From Chloroflexota bacterium (GTDB lineage Bacteria > Chloroflexota > Dehalococcoidia > Lucifugimonadales > UBA3495): a stretch of DNA of 64,000 nucleotides. The DNA is taken from assembly GCA_026710825.1 (NCBI GenBank), contig JAPOQH010000055.1, positions 1-64,000 of the forward strand, given 5' to 3'. Position numbers and translations under genes: made by a program. Shown piece by piece: positions 14,135-22,724 of this stretch (position 1 is its first letter; each line of letters starts with the position of its first letter). A model generated the notes under the pieces. It was not told the origin of the DNA, did no database searches, and saw only the letters and a program-made list of their open reading frames with translations.

Positions 14135-16411
14135 GTGACGACAGCGAATCAAGTGCTCTCGGAAGTTGAGTACGACGTAGTTGGCAAGCGTCCGGTGCGT
14201 CCGGACGGTGTGGACAAGGTGACCGGTCGCGCGCAATACGGGGCCGACCTGAACCTGACGGGCCTGCTGCAGGGGCGGGTGCTGCGCAGCCCCCACGCCC
14301 ATGCGCGCATCCGCTCGGTGGACACCAGCAAGGCGGAGGCGCTGGACGGCGTGCGCGCCGTGATAACCGCGGCCGACCTGCCCTTCGCGTCCATGAGCAA
14401 GGACGAACTGGGCGGCGACTACAACCGCTTCAAGTTCCTGAGCGACAACTTCCTGGCGAGCAACAAGGCGCTGTACCGAGGCCACGCCATTGCGGCCGTC
14501 GCTGCCGACAACGCGCACATCGCCGAGGCCGCGCTGGCGTTGATCGAGGTTGACTACGAGGTGCTTGAGCCGGTAATCGACGTGCGGGCTGCCATGCAGG
14601 ACGGCGCTCCGCTGCTGCACGACGATCTGGTCCACACATCGGCGATGGGCGAGGTTTCGGAGAAGCCCAGCAACGTGGCGTCCTACATGAAGTTTGAGAA
14701 GGGCGACGCTGCGGCGGGTTTCGCGCAGGCCAACGTCATCGTCGAGCGCGAGTTCACCACCGCCTCGGTGCACCAGGGTTACATCGAGCCGCACAACGCC
14801 ACGGCGCACTGGCGAGCTGACGGGCAGATCAACGTCTGGTGCAGCACGCAGGGCGCGTTCGTGGTCCGGGCCAACACCGCTGACGTACTGCGGGTGGACG
14901 TATCCGACGTGCGGGTTACGCCCATGGAGATCGGCGGCGGATTCGGCGGCAAGGTTTCGTTCTACCTGGAGCCGGTGGCGGCGCTGCTGTCGAGCAAGGC
15001 CGGCGCGCCGGTGAAGGTTTTGATGAGCCGCACCGAGGTATTCGAAGGCAGCGGGCCCGCGCCGGGAAGCTGGATGCGCGTCAAGATGGGCGCCAACCGG
15101 GCCGGTAAGATCACCGCCGCCGAGATTGAGCTGGCATTCGAGGCCGGAGCCTATCCCGGTTCTCCGGTGATGCAGGGCGCGACGTGCGCATTCGCCTGCT
15201 ACGAACTGGAAAACGGCGCGGTAGAAGGCTACGACGTGATGGTCAACAAGCCCAAAACCTCAGCCTACCGCGCGCCCGGCTCGCCGCAGGCCGCCTTCGG
15301 CGTGGAACAGGTGGTGGACGAGGTCGCCCAGAAGCTGGGAGTGGATCCGGTAGAGTTCCGCCTGAACAACGCGGTCACGGAAGGATCGCGCAAGGTCGAA
15401 GGGCCGGTATTCCAGAAGATCGGGCTGGTGGAATGCCTGGAAGCGGCGCAGAACCACGATCACTACCGCACCCCGCTGAGTGGGCCCAACCGGGGCCGGG
15501 GCATCGCCGCCGGCTTCTGGATGAACCGCGGGTTCCACTCCAGCGTCAACATGACGGTGAACCCCGACGGCACGGTGAACCTGATCGAGGGCTCGGTGGA
15601 CATCGGCGGGTCGCGGGCATCCATCGCGCAGCAGGCCGCCGAGACGCTGGGCATCGGCTACGACGAGATCAAGCCGCAAGTGGTTGACACCGATTCCATC
15701 GGTTTCACGATGGTGACGGGCGGCAGCCGCACGACCTTTGCGACGGGCTGGGCAGCCATCCTGGCCTCCGAGGACATCAAGACGCAGATGGTGGAGCGGG
15801 CGGCGTCAATCTGGGACGTGCCGGCTGAGGACGTGGAGTACGATTCCGGAGTCATCAGTCACAAGTCTGAAGAGCTGAGCTTCACGTTCAAGGAACTGGC
15901 GCGGCAGCTTTACACCACCGGCGGCGGGATCACCGGCACGGCCAGCCTGGACCCGACCGGCGAGGGCAACTCATTCGGCGTGCACGTGGTGGACGTTGAG
16001 GTTGATCCCGACACCGGCAAGACGGAGATCCTGCGCTACACGGCCATTCAGGATGCCGGCAAGGCGGTGCATCCCAGCTACGTGGAGGGCCAGATCCAGG
16101 GCGGCGCGGTGCAGGGCATCGGCTGGGCGCTGAACGAGGAGTACTACTTCGGCAACAACGGCCAGATGATGAACTCCAGCTTCCTGGACTACCGGATGCC
16201 GACGTCGCTGGACCTGCCGATGATCGACACGGTGATCGTGGAGGTCGCTAACCCCGGGCATCCCTACGGCGTGCGCGGCGTGGGCGAGGTTCCCATCGTG
16301 CCTCCGCTGGCAGCCATAGCCAACGCGGTGGAGCAGGCGACGGGCAAACGCATGACCGCGCTGCCCATCACGCCGGGGAGCGTGCTGGAAGCGGAGTGGA
16401 ACGGCGGGTAA
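14135..16411 (+). CDS. Molybdenum hydroxylase, molybdopterin-binding large subunit
   Basis: This 758-residue protein has the aldehyde oxidase/xanthine dehydrogenase a/b hammerhead at the start (VTGRAQYGADLNL), then IGGGFGGK near residue 268, and the Mo-site glutamate in RGVGEVPIVPP near residue 718. The active-site loop reads AYRAPGSPQ and not the AYRCSFR loop of form-I CO dehydrogenase, so CO oxidation is unlikely. The substrate is probably an aromatic, heterocyclic or aldehyde compound. GTG 14135 follows AAGAGGTGAG. modABC (44154-46967) and a MoaD-like protein (20026-20289) supply related Mo functions in the same window. Confidence 0.93.
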   Translation: MTTANQVLSEVEYDVVGKRPVRPDGVDKVTGRAQYGADLNLTGLLQGRVLRSPHAHARIRSVDTSKAEALDGVRAVITAADLPFASMSKDELGGDYNRFKFLSDNFLASNKALYRGHAIAAVAADNAHIAEAALALIEVDYEVLEPVIDVRAAMQDGAPLLHDDLVHTSAMGEVSEKPSNVASYMKFEKGDAAAGFAQANVIVEREFTTASVHQGYIEPHNATAHWRADGQINVWCSTQGAFVVRANTADVLRVDVSDVRVTPMEIGGGFGGKVSFYLEPVAALLSSKAGAPVKVLMSRTEVFEGSGPAPGSWMRVKMGANRAGKITAAEIELAFEAGAYPGSPVMQGATCAFACYELENGAVEGYDVMVNKPKTSAYRAPGSPQAAFGVEQVVDEVAQKLGVDPVEFRLNNAVTEGSRKVEGPVFQKIGLVECLEAAQNHDHYRTPLSGPNRGRGIAAGFWMNRGFHSSVNMTVNPDGTVNLIEGSVDIGGSRASIAQQAAETLGIGYDEIKPQVVDTDSIGFTMVTGGSRTTFATGWAAILASEDIKTQMVERAASIWDVPAEDVEYDSGVISHKSEELSFTFKELARQLYTTGGGITGTASLDPTGEGNSFGVHVVDVEVDPDTGKTEILRYTAIQDAGKAVHPSYVEGQIQGGAVQGIGWALNEEYYFGNNGQMMNSSFLDYRMPTSLDLPMIDTVIVEVANPGHPYGVRGVGEVPIVPPLAAIANAVEQATGKRMTALPITPGSVLEAEWNGG

Positions 16412-16432
16412 CGTTCCCCAATAGCAGCATTA

Positions 16433-16468
16433 TTGCCGGCCTAGCGGTATGTTCTGCCAGGCCGGCAA
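16433..16468. terminator. Inverted repeat after the molybdenum hydroxylase operon
   Basis: TTGCCGGCCT and AGGCCGGCAA form a perfect 10-bp stem with a 16-base loop, 21 bases after the operon ends. There is no T tract, so it may be a weak terminator or an mRNA-protecting hairpin. Confidence 0.5.
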
Positions 16469-16504
16469 CGCATTTAATGCAGCCAGTTGGGGCGGTTCTT
16501 GAGG

Positions 16505-17254
16505 ATGGTGAAATACCGACTTTACGTGGACGAAGTGGGTGACGCTGGCCTGAAGCACGTCGGAGACCTGCAACACAGATTTTTGAGCCTAACCGGTGTG
16601 ATCGCGGAATCGGATTATGTCCGGGTCCGCATTCACCCGGAGTTGGAATCTATCAAGAACAACCTCTTCGAATCCCACCCCGATGAGCCGGTGGTTCTAC
16701 ATCGCAAAGAACTAATCAACGCGACTTGGCCGTTCCACGTGCTGAGAGACTCGGAAACTCGAGCTGCTTTCGATGCCGAGATGCTTGCCCTCATCCGTGA
16801 TTGGGATTACCGGGTGTTGACAGTGTGCTTGGACAAGCAAGCCTTTGTTGCAGCGAGCCTCAATGCCATTCACGACCCGTACAATTACTGCCTTACCACT
16901 CTCGTGGAACTGTTTAGCAATTGGCTGGACCTCTGTGAATCCATAGGCGACGTTATGGTTGAAACCAGAGGAAGTAAGGAGGACAAAAAGACCAAAGAGC
17001 ACTTCCGCATCTTGTGGGAAACCGGCACCACCGGCGCAGGGGCGCGGCCATTCCAGAATTTGCTAACAAGCCGTGAGGTTAAAATCAATGCCAAGGACAA
17101 AAATATCAGCGGGCTACAGCTTGCGGACCTGTTTGCACACCCGTTGCACAGTTCCATTCTGAACGAACATGGCTTCCAGGCCCGACCGTTAGCTCCTCAC
17201 GCCGCGCAAATCCTAGCCATCTTGGAAACGAAATATTGCATGAGGATGGTGTAA
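16505..17254 (+). CDS. DUF3800 domain protein
   Basis: This 249-residue protein begins with YRLYVDEVGDAG, the acidic N-terminal DUF3800 motif, and ends its core with SGLQLADLFAHPL, the conserved GxQxADxxA motif. The fold is expected to be RNase-H-like with acidic metal ligands, so nuclease activity is plausible but unproven. ATG 16505 is chosen over the TTG at 16487. DUF3800 genes are common in accessory and defence-rich regions; here it stands alone between the Mo hydroxylase operon and the tandem GNATs. Confidence 0.85.
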   Translation: MVKYRLYVDEVGDAGLKHVGDLQHRFLSLTGVIAESDYVRVRIHPELESIKNNLFESHPDEPVVLHRKELINATWPFHVLRDSETRAAFDAEMLALIRDWDYRVLTVCLDKQAFVAASLNAIHDPYNYCLTTLVELFSNWLDLCESIGDVMVETRGSKEDKKTKEHFRILWETGTTGAGARPFQNLLTSREVKINAKDKNISGLQLADLFAHPLHSSILNEHGFQARPLAPHAAQILAILETKYCMRMV

Positions 17255-17281
17255 TCGTAAGCAAGCGTCTCGTACCATAAA

Positions 17282-17305
17282 AAAGAGGCTTGAAAAAGCC
17301 CCTTT
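17282..17305. terminator. Hairpin after the DUF3800 gene
   Basis: AAAGAGGCTT and AAGCCCCTTT pair over 10 positions with one A-C mismatch around a GAAA loop. It lies 28 bases after the DUF3800 stop. The downstream T run is weak. Confidence 0.45.
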
Positions 17306-17447
17306 CTTCGGCGGCTATAACGTCCGCCCCCCTCCGCTAAACGGATTAAATTTATCGTAGGCGTGTGGAAAAGAGGTTGTCAAGTAGGCAGCCCCTGTGA
17401 TTTGCCCATACACATGGTAGCAAACCTCTGACGAAAAGGAGCGGTAA

Positions 17448-17978
17448 GTGCGGATAGAATTTGGTGGGTGGCAGGTGCGGAGCTTTGAGCCGGAGGATGC
17501 GCCGGCTTTGGCCAGGTATGGGAACAACCGGGCGGTGTGGCGCAACCTTTGGGACCGCCACCCATATCCGTATGGCATCGCGGATGCGGAGGAATGGATT
17601 CAGTTTGCGTTGGAACAGGAGCCTGAAACAATTTTCGCCATCGCATCGGCGGACGAGGCCATTGGGTGTATCGGCATGTTGCCGCAGGACGACGTGGCGC
17701 GCATCTCCGCCGAAGTTGGCTATTGGCTGGGAGAGCCGTTCTGGAATCGGGGCATCGTCACCGGAGCGTTGCAGGCGTTGACCGATTATGCGTTCACGAA
17801 ATTGGACCTGGTCCGATTGTTCGCCACCGTGATGGAGTGGAATCCCGCATCGGCACGGGTGCTGGAGAAAGCGGGTTACGAGTATGAGGGTTGCCTGCGC
17901 AAGAGCGTCATCAAGGATGGGGAGATACTGGACCAATGGTTGTACGCCATCGTGAGGGAGCAGGGTCCCATACCCTGA
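17448..17978 (+). CDS. GNAT N-acetyltransferase (RimJ/RimL type), tandem copy 1
   Basis: This 176-residue protein has the family landmarks: WQVRSFEPEDAPALARYGNN at the start, EVGYWLGEPFWNRGIVTGAL for acetyl-CoA binding around residue 90, and ASARVLEKAGYEYEG near residue 132. AAAGGAGCGG precedes GTG 17448. It is strongly related to the next gene (18099-18614). Acceptor unknown; members of this group acetylate N-terminal residues of proteins or small amines. Confidence 0.88.
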   Translation: MRIEFGGWQVRSFEPEDAPALARYGNNRAVWRNLWDRHPYPYGIADAEEWIQFALEQEPETIFAIASADEAIGCIGMLPQDDVARISAEVGYWLGEPFWNRGIVTGALQALTDYAFTKLDLVRLFATVMEWNPASARVLEKAGYEYEGCLRKSVIKDGEILDQWLYAIVREQGPIP

Positions 17979-18098
17979 AGCGTGACCGGGGCGGGGGCAA
18001 ATCGAAGTGAGGGATCAGCCGCCGGTGCCACGGGCCTGTAGAATAGAGCAAAGATGGAGCAACGGCGGGTCGTTGCCATTTGCATCGAGGTTTGACTC

Positions 18099-18614
18099 AT
18101 GTGTATAGAATTCGGCGAGTGGCAGATACGGAGTTTCCGGCCCGAAGATGCTGAATCGGTGGCGAGGCACGCCAACAACCGGAAGGTATGGCGCAACCTG
18201 AGAGATCGCTTTCCGCATCCGTACAGAGTTCGTCATGCCGAGGTTTGGATCGATCTCGCCGCCGCACAGACGCCGGAGACCAACTTTGCCATCGCCTCCG
18301 CCACGGAAGCCATCGGTGGCATCGGGTTGGAACTGCGTCGTGATGTCCATCGACGTTCGGCCAACGTGGGATATTGGCTGGGGGAACCGTACTGGGGCAG
18401 GGGGATCGCCACCCGCGCGCTGCAGGCGTTCACCGAGTTCGCTTTCGCGGAGTTTGACTTGGTCAGGATAGACGCCAATGTTTACGAGTGGAATCCGGCC
18501 TCGGCGCGGGTACTGGAAAAGGCCGGCTACGAATACGAAGGGCGGTTGCGCAAGAGCATCACCAAGGATGGGCAAACGATCGACGAATGGCTGTATGCGA
18601 CGGTGCGTGGGTGA
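18099..18614 (+). CDS. GNAT N-acetyltransferase (RimJ/RimL type), tandem copy 2
   Basis: This 171-residue paralogue of the preceding gene shares NVGYWLGEPYWGRGIATRAL and SARVLEKAGYEYEG. The two are separated by 120 bases, and both genes start with a similar (M)-IEFG-WQ(V/I)RSF sequence. Tandem duplication followed by divergence is likely, which may give different acceptors. The start is ATG 18099. Neither has an adjacent antitoxin of the ribbon-helix-helix type. Confidence 0.88.
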   Translation: MCIEFGEWQIRSFRPEDAESVARHANNRKVWRNLRDRFPHPYRVRHAEVWIDLAAAQTPETNFAIASATEAIGGIGLELRRDVHRRSANVGYWLGEPYWGRGIATRALQAFTEFAFAEFDLVRIDANVYEWNPASARVLEKAGYEYEGRLRKSITKDGQTIDEWLYATVRG

Positions 18615-18708
18615 CACTCACTGAGCACAACGCCCGCGATGATATACTCCACATTACTGGGTTACTGTTCAGCCGCGGCATCCCGTCCCGGGTATAAGGA
18701 ACCTTTCC

Positions 18709-19038
18709 ATGACCACCGGCACCATCGACAAATCTCTTGAGTTGCAGATCGCCGATATCGTGCAGCGCACGCTGGACGACCACTATCAGGGCGCCTTGAC
18801 GTTCGGCCCCATCCGCGTCCAGGAAACGGACGACATGGTGACCGGGGAGTGGTATCTGCAAATTTTCATTGTGGTGGATGGGGATTACCAGTTGCTGGCC
18901 GATCAATGGTCTTGGCGACTTTACCATCATATTGAGCCAGAGCTTCAGGCGATCAGTGTTACCCAATACGTTCTGCCAAGATATATCCCCAAGAACGATT
19001 GGGGCTGGTTCCACGAGGCGGAAGGCCTTGATTTCTGA
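18709..19038 (+). CDS. Partner protein of the second HEPN-like module
   Basis: This 109-residue protein is related to the product of 2435-2770: both have an N-terminal helix, a central strand (WYLQIFIVVDGDYQ here) and a helix LYHHIEPELQAI. No nucleotidyltransferase signature is visible. It overlaps the HEPN-like gene by 11 bases. A TATACT box at about 18643-18648 may be its -10 element. The paired recurrence of this family upstream of HEPN-like genes argues that the two act together. Confidence 0.65.
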   Translation: MTTGTIDKSLELQIADIVQRTLDDHYQGALTFGPIRVQETDDMVTGEWYLQIFIVVDGDYQLLADQWSWRLYHHIEPELQAISVTQYVLPRYIPKNDWGWFHEAEGLDF

Positions 19039-19492
19039 CGACCTGCTTGACATTGCTCGGCGTCTTGCGGAAGGAACCCCGACGCACACCGACCTGCGAC
19101 GCGCCATCAGCAACATCTATTACGCTACATTTCACGCCATCTGCCAGAGCAACGCCGATGCCTTGGTCGGAGACGATCCCGATGACCGAGACCAATCGGC
19201 ATGGCGCCAGGCGTATCGCGCGTTGGAGCATGGCTACGCTCGACAGCGTTGTCAGCAAATTGAGCGTGGCGGCAGGTTCACCGTTGAAGTCCAGATCCTG
19301 GCCGATTACTTCCCCGCCATCCAACACCTTCGCCACCAAGCCGACTATGATCCCGACCGGATTTTCGTTCAACAGGAAACCCTGAACGCCATCAATGAAG
19401 CCGCCGCGCGCATCGACGTGTTTCGTTCTGCTTCGCCACGCGAGCGGCGCGCCTTCGCCGTGTACATCCTCATGCGTGAGCGACAGGACTGA
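19028..19492 (+). CDS. HEPN-like protein, second module
   Basis: I place the start at TTG 19028, inside the end of the partner gene, because this gives 154 residues, exactly the length of the related protein at 1974-2438, and the alignment then starts at the same point. Shared features are LRRAISNIYYATFHAICQSN with the YYAxFH motif and a late LRHQADYDPD motif. HEPN domains often act as RNases in toxin-antitoxin or abortive-infection modules. The longer upstream frame overlaps the partner gene and is a shadow. Confidence 0.72.
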   Translation: MISDDLLDIARRLAEGTPTHTDLRRAISNIYYATFHAICQSNADALVGDDPDDRDQSAWRQAYRALEHGYARQRCQQIERGGRFTVEVQILADYFPAIQHLRHQADYDPDRIFVQQETLNAINEAAARIDVFRSASPRERRAFAVYILMRERQD

Positions 19493-19496
19493 GTCC

Positions 19497-19967
19497 ATGA
19501 CGACTGTATCGACACTGGCTAAGCATCTTGCCCTGCTTCTCACCACCGCCCTGGCGGTCCTCGTGATGGCCGGCTGCGCGGCCGAGGAAGCGCCGTCGTA
19601 TCAGCCATCCGCCGGCGGTGAGGCGGGCGTGCCGGTGGCTGTTGCCGTACCTGATTTGTCTGAAAAGGCGCAGTCGGGCGAGGCGGTATTCAATGCCAAC
19701 TGCTCCGCCTGCCACGGGGCTAACGCAGCGGGAACTGCCCTGGGTCCGCCGCTGGTGCACAAGATCTACGAACCGGGCCACCACCAGGACTTCTCATTCC
19801 GCAACGCGGTGCAGAACGGAGTGGTATCCCACCACTGGCAGTTCGGCAACATGGCCCCCGTGCCGGGTGTCGCGGAGGACGATGTCGAGCGGATCATCTG
19901 CTACGTTCGCGAGTTGCAGAGGGCCAACGGGATATTTGAAGACGAGAGGGGGCTGGCGGCCTGCTGA
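19497..19967 (+). CDS. Cytochrome c lipoprotein, mono-haem
   Basis: This 156-residue protein has a lipoprotein signal with lipobox VMAGC (C27). The CSACH haem motif lies at C69-H73, with a likely distal Met ligand in GNMAPVPG near residue 120. It is therefore an exported, lipid-anchored class-I cytochrome c that would carry electrons on the outer face of the membrane. ATG 19497 is chosen; the longer frame is a shadow of the HEPN-like gene. It starts 4 bases after that gene, but no functional link is suggested. Confidence 0.9.
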   Translation: MTTVSTLAKHLALLLTTALAVLVMAGCAAEEAPSYQPSAGGEAGVPVAVAVPDLSEKAQSGEAVFNANCSACHGANAAGTALGPPLVHKIYEPGHHQDFSFRNAVQNGVVSHHWQFGNMAPVPGVAEDDVERIICYVRELQRANGIFEDERGLAAC

Positions 19968-20025
19968 CGTTGCGAATATTTTTGCCTTATCATGTAAGCA
20001 TCTACCCGAGTGCAGGAGGTGTGCC

Positions 20026-20289
20026 GTGCCCAAGGTATTTGTCCCCACGATGCTGCAATCCGCCACGGGGGGCGTGAAACAGGTGGAGGTGGAAGCGCGC
20101 AACGTGCGGCAGGTAATCGAGCAGTTGGACGAGATGTTTCCCGGCATCGCCGGCCGGCTGATGGAAGACGGGGAGATACGCAGCAATCTCGCCGTGGACG
20201 TGGATGGAGAAGTGGCGCGCATGGGCCTGATGCAGCGAGTCGGCGAGACCTCGGAGATCCACTTCGTGCCGGCCATCGGCGGCGGGTGA
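20026..20289 (+). CDS. MoaD/ThiS-family sulfur carrier protein
   Basis: This 87-residue protein starts at GTG 20026, which is preceded by CAGGAGGTG. It has the ubiquitin-like beta-grasp pattern (VEVEARNVRQVIEQLDEMFPG) and ends in Ile-Gly-Gly-Gly, the C-terminal di-glycine needed for adenylation and thiocarboxylation by a MoeB/ThiF-type enzyme. It could supply sulfur for molybdopterin or for another cofactor; its E1-like partner is not in the window. Confidence 0.85.
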   Translation: MPKVFVPTMLQSATGGVKQVEVEARNVRQVIEQLDEMFPGIAGRLMEDGEIRSNLAVDVDGEVARMGLMQRVGETSEIHFVPAIGGG

Positions 20290-20422
20290 AGGCATCGCCT
20301 GCTCCACGCGCCTGCGAACAACGGCTGGCAGAGCGTGGCACAGCTGATCCCCGACTGATATCCACAGACCGCGCCAGGGATCAGAAAGGTCCGTTCCGAC
20401 CGCAGCGTGCCGAGTGGCTGGT

Positions 20423-20451
20423 TTGACCCGTCCCGGTACGGCGGATACAAT
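20423..20451 (+). promoter_or_regulatory. Promoter of the Nudix-GNAT pair
   Basis: TTGACC (20423-20428) and TACAAT (20446-20451) are 17 bp apart, about 33 bases before the Nudix ATG at 20484. Confidence 0.6.
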
Positions 20452-20483
20452 GATTCAATCCCTTCCGTTGTGATTGCCCATTT

Positions 20484-21071
20484 ATGACAAGCTCCGTATT
20501 ACCGCCTGACTATGATCCAGACACCATGCCCACCTGCGCGGGCTACGGCATGGACGTCGAAACGCAGGGCATGGCTTCGGCTGCGTACCGTCCCGTCCCC
20601 GGGTCTAACGTCAAGGTGGTATCGGCCGGCGGGCTGGTATTTCGGCAATCCGGCGACCTGATTGAGACGCTGCTGTGCGCTCGCGCGCGACCTGGTTACT
20701 ACGGCGAAGACGCGCCGCTGACGTGGCGGTTGCCCAAGGGGACGCCCGAGCACGGCGAGACGGTCGAGGAGACCGCCCGCCGCGAAGTGCAGGAAGAAAC
20801 GGGAGTGCACGTCAACGTGCTCGCTCCCATTACCAGCATCCAGTACTTTTTCGTTGGGCACGACGACGGGGTGCGTTACGACAAGACGGTCTATTTCTAC
20901 CTGATGGAGCCGCGCGGCGGCAGCACGGATGACCACGACACCGAGTTTGACGTGGTGGAGTGGTGCAGCTACGAACAGGCTTTGGAACTGCTGGAATACG
21001 ACAACGAGCGCAGCGTGCTGGAAGAGGCGCGCTCCCTCATAGAAACCTACCGGGAAAGCGTCGGGCCATGA
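20484..21071 (+). CDS. Nudix hydrolase
   Basis: This 195-residue protein has a complete Nudix box: G-x5-E-x7-REVQEETGV around residues 90-112 (GTPEHGETVEETARREVQ and onward), with all metal-binding glutamates. The N-terminal 40 residues are an extra segment before the core starting VKVVSAGGLVF. Likely substrates are nucleoside diphosphates linked to a moiety X, for example ADP-ribose or diadenosine polyphosphates. It overlaps the next gene by 4 bp (ATGA at 21068-21071), so the two are coupled. Confidence 0.9.
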   Translation: MTSSVLPPDYDPDTMPTCAGYGMDVETQGMASAAYRPVPGSNVKVVSAGGLVFRQSGDLIETLLCARARPGYYGEDAPLTWRLPKGTPEHGETVEETARREVQEETGVHVNVLAPITSIQYFFVGHDDGVRYDKTVYFYLMEPRGGSTDDHDTEFDVVEWCSYEQALELLEYDNERSVLEEARSLIETYRESVGP

Positions 21072-21691
21072 GCAAGCAAAACCTGGTACTGCGGGGGGTG
21101 CGCGTTCTGCTGCGCGGAAAGCGCATGGAAGACGCCGAGAAGGACTACATCTGGCGCAGCGACCCCGAGATTGCCAGGCTGGACGCGGCCTATCCGCTGA
21201 CGATGAAATACGACCGGTACCTCAAGCTGTTTGAGGACCAGATTCGCTGGCCTACCCCCGGTTCCCACCATTTCGGGATCGAGGCTGCCGGCGGCAAGTA
21301 CATCGGCAACTGCATGTACTACGACCTGGATAGCCTGGCCAAGGCCGCAGAACTGGGCATCGTCATAGGGGACAAAGACTACTGGAGCGGCGGCTACGGC
21401 TATGACGCGGTGGTAACGCTGCTGCACTACATGTTCGACGAGATGCGGCTGAAGCGGGTGTACCTGCACACGCTGGAATGGAACCACCGGGCGCAGAAGA
21501 GCTTCGAACGATCGGGATTCCAACCGGTGCGGCATGTACGCAGAATGTCGCACGATTTCATATTGATGGAAGTATTGCGCGAGGATTGGGACGCAACCGC
21601 CGAGGAACGATTGGCTCGGCGGCAACAAATCCTGGAAGAGCGTGGCGGAGTTCCCGTGGGCGACGACGACGCGGTGGCGGAAGCCGTATAA
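21068..21691 (+). CDS. GNAT family N-acetyltransferase
   Basis: This 207-residue protein has a GNAT core: AELGIVIGDKDYWSGGYGYDA (acetyl-CoA binding, near residues 97-117) and LEWNHRAQKSFERSGFQ near residue 137. ATG 21068 overlaps the Nudix stop. It has an acidic C-terminal tail. It belongs to the RimJ/RimL-like superfamily but is more distant from the other GNATs here. Coupling to Nudix suggests a small-molecule or nucleotide-linked acceptor, which is inference. Confidence 0.85.
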   Translation: MSKQNLVLRGVRVLLRGKRMEDAEKDYIWRSDPEIARLDAAYPLTMKYDRYLKLFEDQIRWPTPGSHHFGIEAAGGKYIGNCMYYDLDSLAKAAELGIVIGDKDYWSGGYGYDAVVTLLHYMFDEMRLKRVYLHTLEWNHRAQKSFERSGFQPVRHVRRMSHDFILMEVLREDWDATAEERLARRQQILEERGGVPVGDDDAVAEAV

Positions 21692-21735
21692 ACATTTAAA
21701 ACGCGCCTGATTGGGCGCCAATCCGGGGGGAGCTT

Positions 21736-22704
21736 ATGGAGCATGCTGACCATGCCGGGCATTCCCACGACCACCATCGCGGCGCTGGCAAACGCGCCCT
21801 GGTCATAGTCCTCGGCCTGCTTGCCACCCATATGGCGGTGGAAATCGCCGGCAGCATCATCTCGGGCAGCTTGGGTTTGCTGGCGCACGCCACGCACATG
21901 CTCACCGATATGGTGGCAATCTGTTTGGCCATATTCGCCATGTGGATCGCGGAAAGACCGGCCAGCATCACGCGCACGTTCGGATTCCAGCGTATCGAAG
22001 TGCTGGTGGTGATGCTGAACGCGCTGGCTCTGTGGGTGCTGGCCAGTTGGATCGCATACGAAGCGTACCAACGACTCAACGAACACGCTCACGGCCACCA
22101 TCACGAGGTTGAGGGCGGGATAATGGCGGCGGTGGCGGGCATTGGGCTGGGCATCCACCTCATCGCGGCCTGGGTGCTGCACCGGTCGTCGCGGCACAGC
22201 ATCAACGTCGAAGGCGTTTTCTGGCACATCATCGCCGATATGATGGGGGTGATTGCCCTGATTGTCTCCGGATTGATCGCGCTGTTTTTCCACTGGCACC
22301 TGATTGACCCGATCGTCAGCCTGGTGATCGCAGGGTTGATCCTGGTGACTTCGGCGCGTCTGGCGGTCCGGGTGTTCAGGATTCTTCTGGAAACTGTCCC
22401 GCCGCACATCGATATGTATGAGTTATGCCACGCGCTGGAGGATGTGGAGGGCGTGACGCTGGTGCACGACGTTCACGCCTGGACCATCACATCCGGCTAC
22501 GAAGCATTCACCGCGCATGTGCTGGTGGAGTCCGATTACCCGCCCGAAAATATGGACTCGTTGCTGCGGCGGTTGCGTGGAATAATCAGGCATGACTACG
22601 GGATCCGGCACATCACGTTGCAGGTGGAACAAGGGGTGGACGGCTGCGGAGAGGAGAATCATCACGTAGACCACCTGGCGGCACGTTCGTTCGCCGAGGC
22701 GTGA
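21736..22704 (+). CDS. CDF family zinc/cadmium efflux protein, copy 1
   Basis: This 322-residue cation diffusion facilitator has six hydrophobic segments, a His-rich N-terminus (HADHAGHSHDHH) and a His-rich loop HAHGHHHE between helices 3 and 4. The transport-site motifs are HMLTD in helix 2 and HIIAD in helix 5, the HxxxD pair typical of Zn/Cd exporters. The cytosolic C-terminal domain contains VHDVHAWTITSGYEAFTAHV. GGGGGGAGC precedes ATG 21736. It is followed immediately by a paralogue. Confidence 0.94.
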   Translation: MEHADHAGHSHDHHRGAGKRALVIVLGLLATHMAVEIAGSIISGSLGLLAHATHMLTDMVAICLAIFAMWIAERPASITRTFGFQRIEVLVVMLNALALWVLASWIAYEAYQRLNEHAHGHHHEVEGGIMAAVAGIGLGIHLIAAWVLHRSSRHSINVEGVFWHIIADMMGVIALIVSGLIALFFHWHLIDPIVSLVIAGLILVTSARLAVRVFRILLETVPPHIDMYELCHALEDVEGVTLVHDVHAWTITSGYEAFTAHVLVESDYPPENMDSLLRRLRGIIRHDYGIRHITLQVEQGVDGCGEENHHVDHLAARSFAEA

Positions 22705-22724
22705 CCCGTACCACCGGGTGCGAG

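Noticed and set aside
14135..16411. CO dehydrogenase large subunit (coxL)
   Set aside because: The active-site loop is AYRAPG rather than AYRCSFR, so form-I CO dehydrogenase is not supported.
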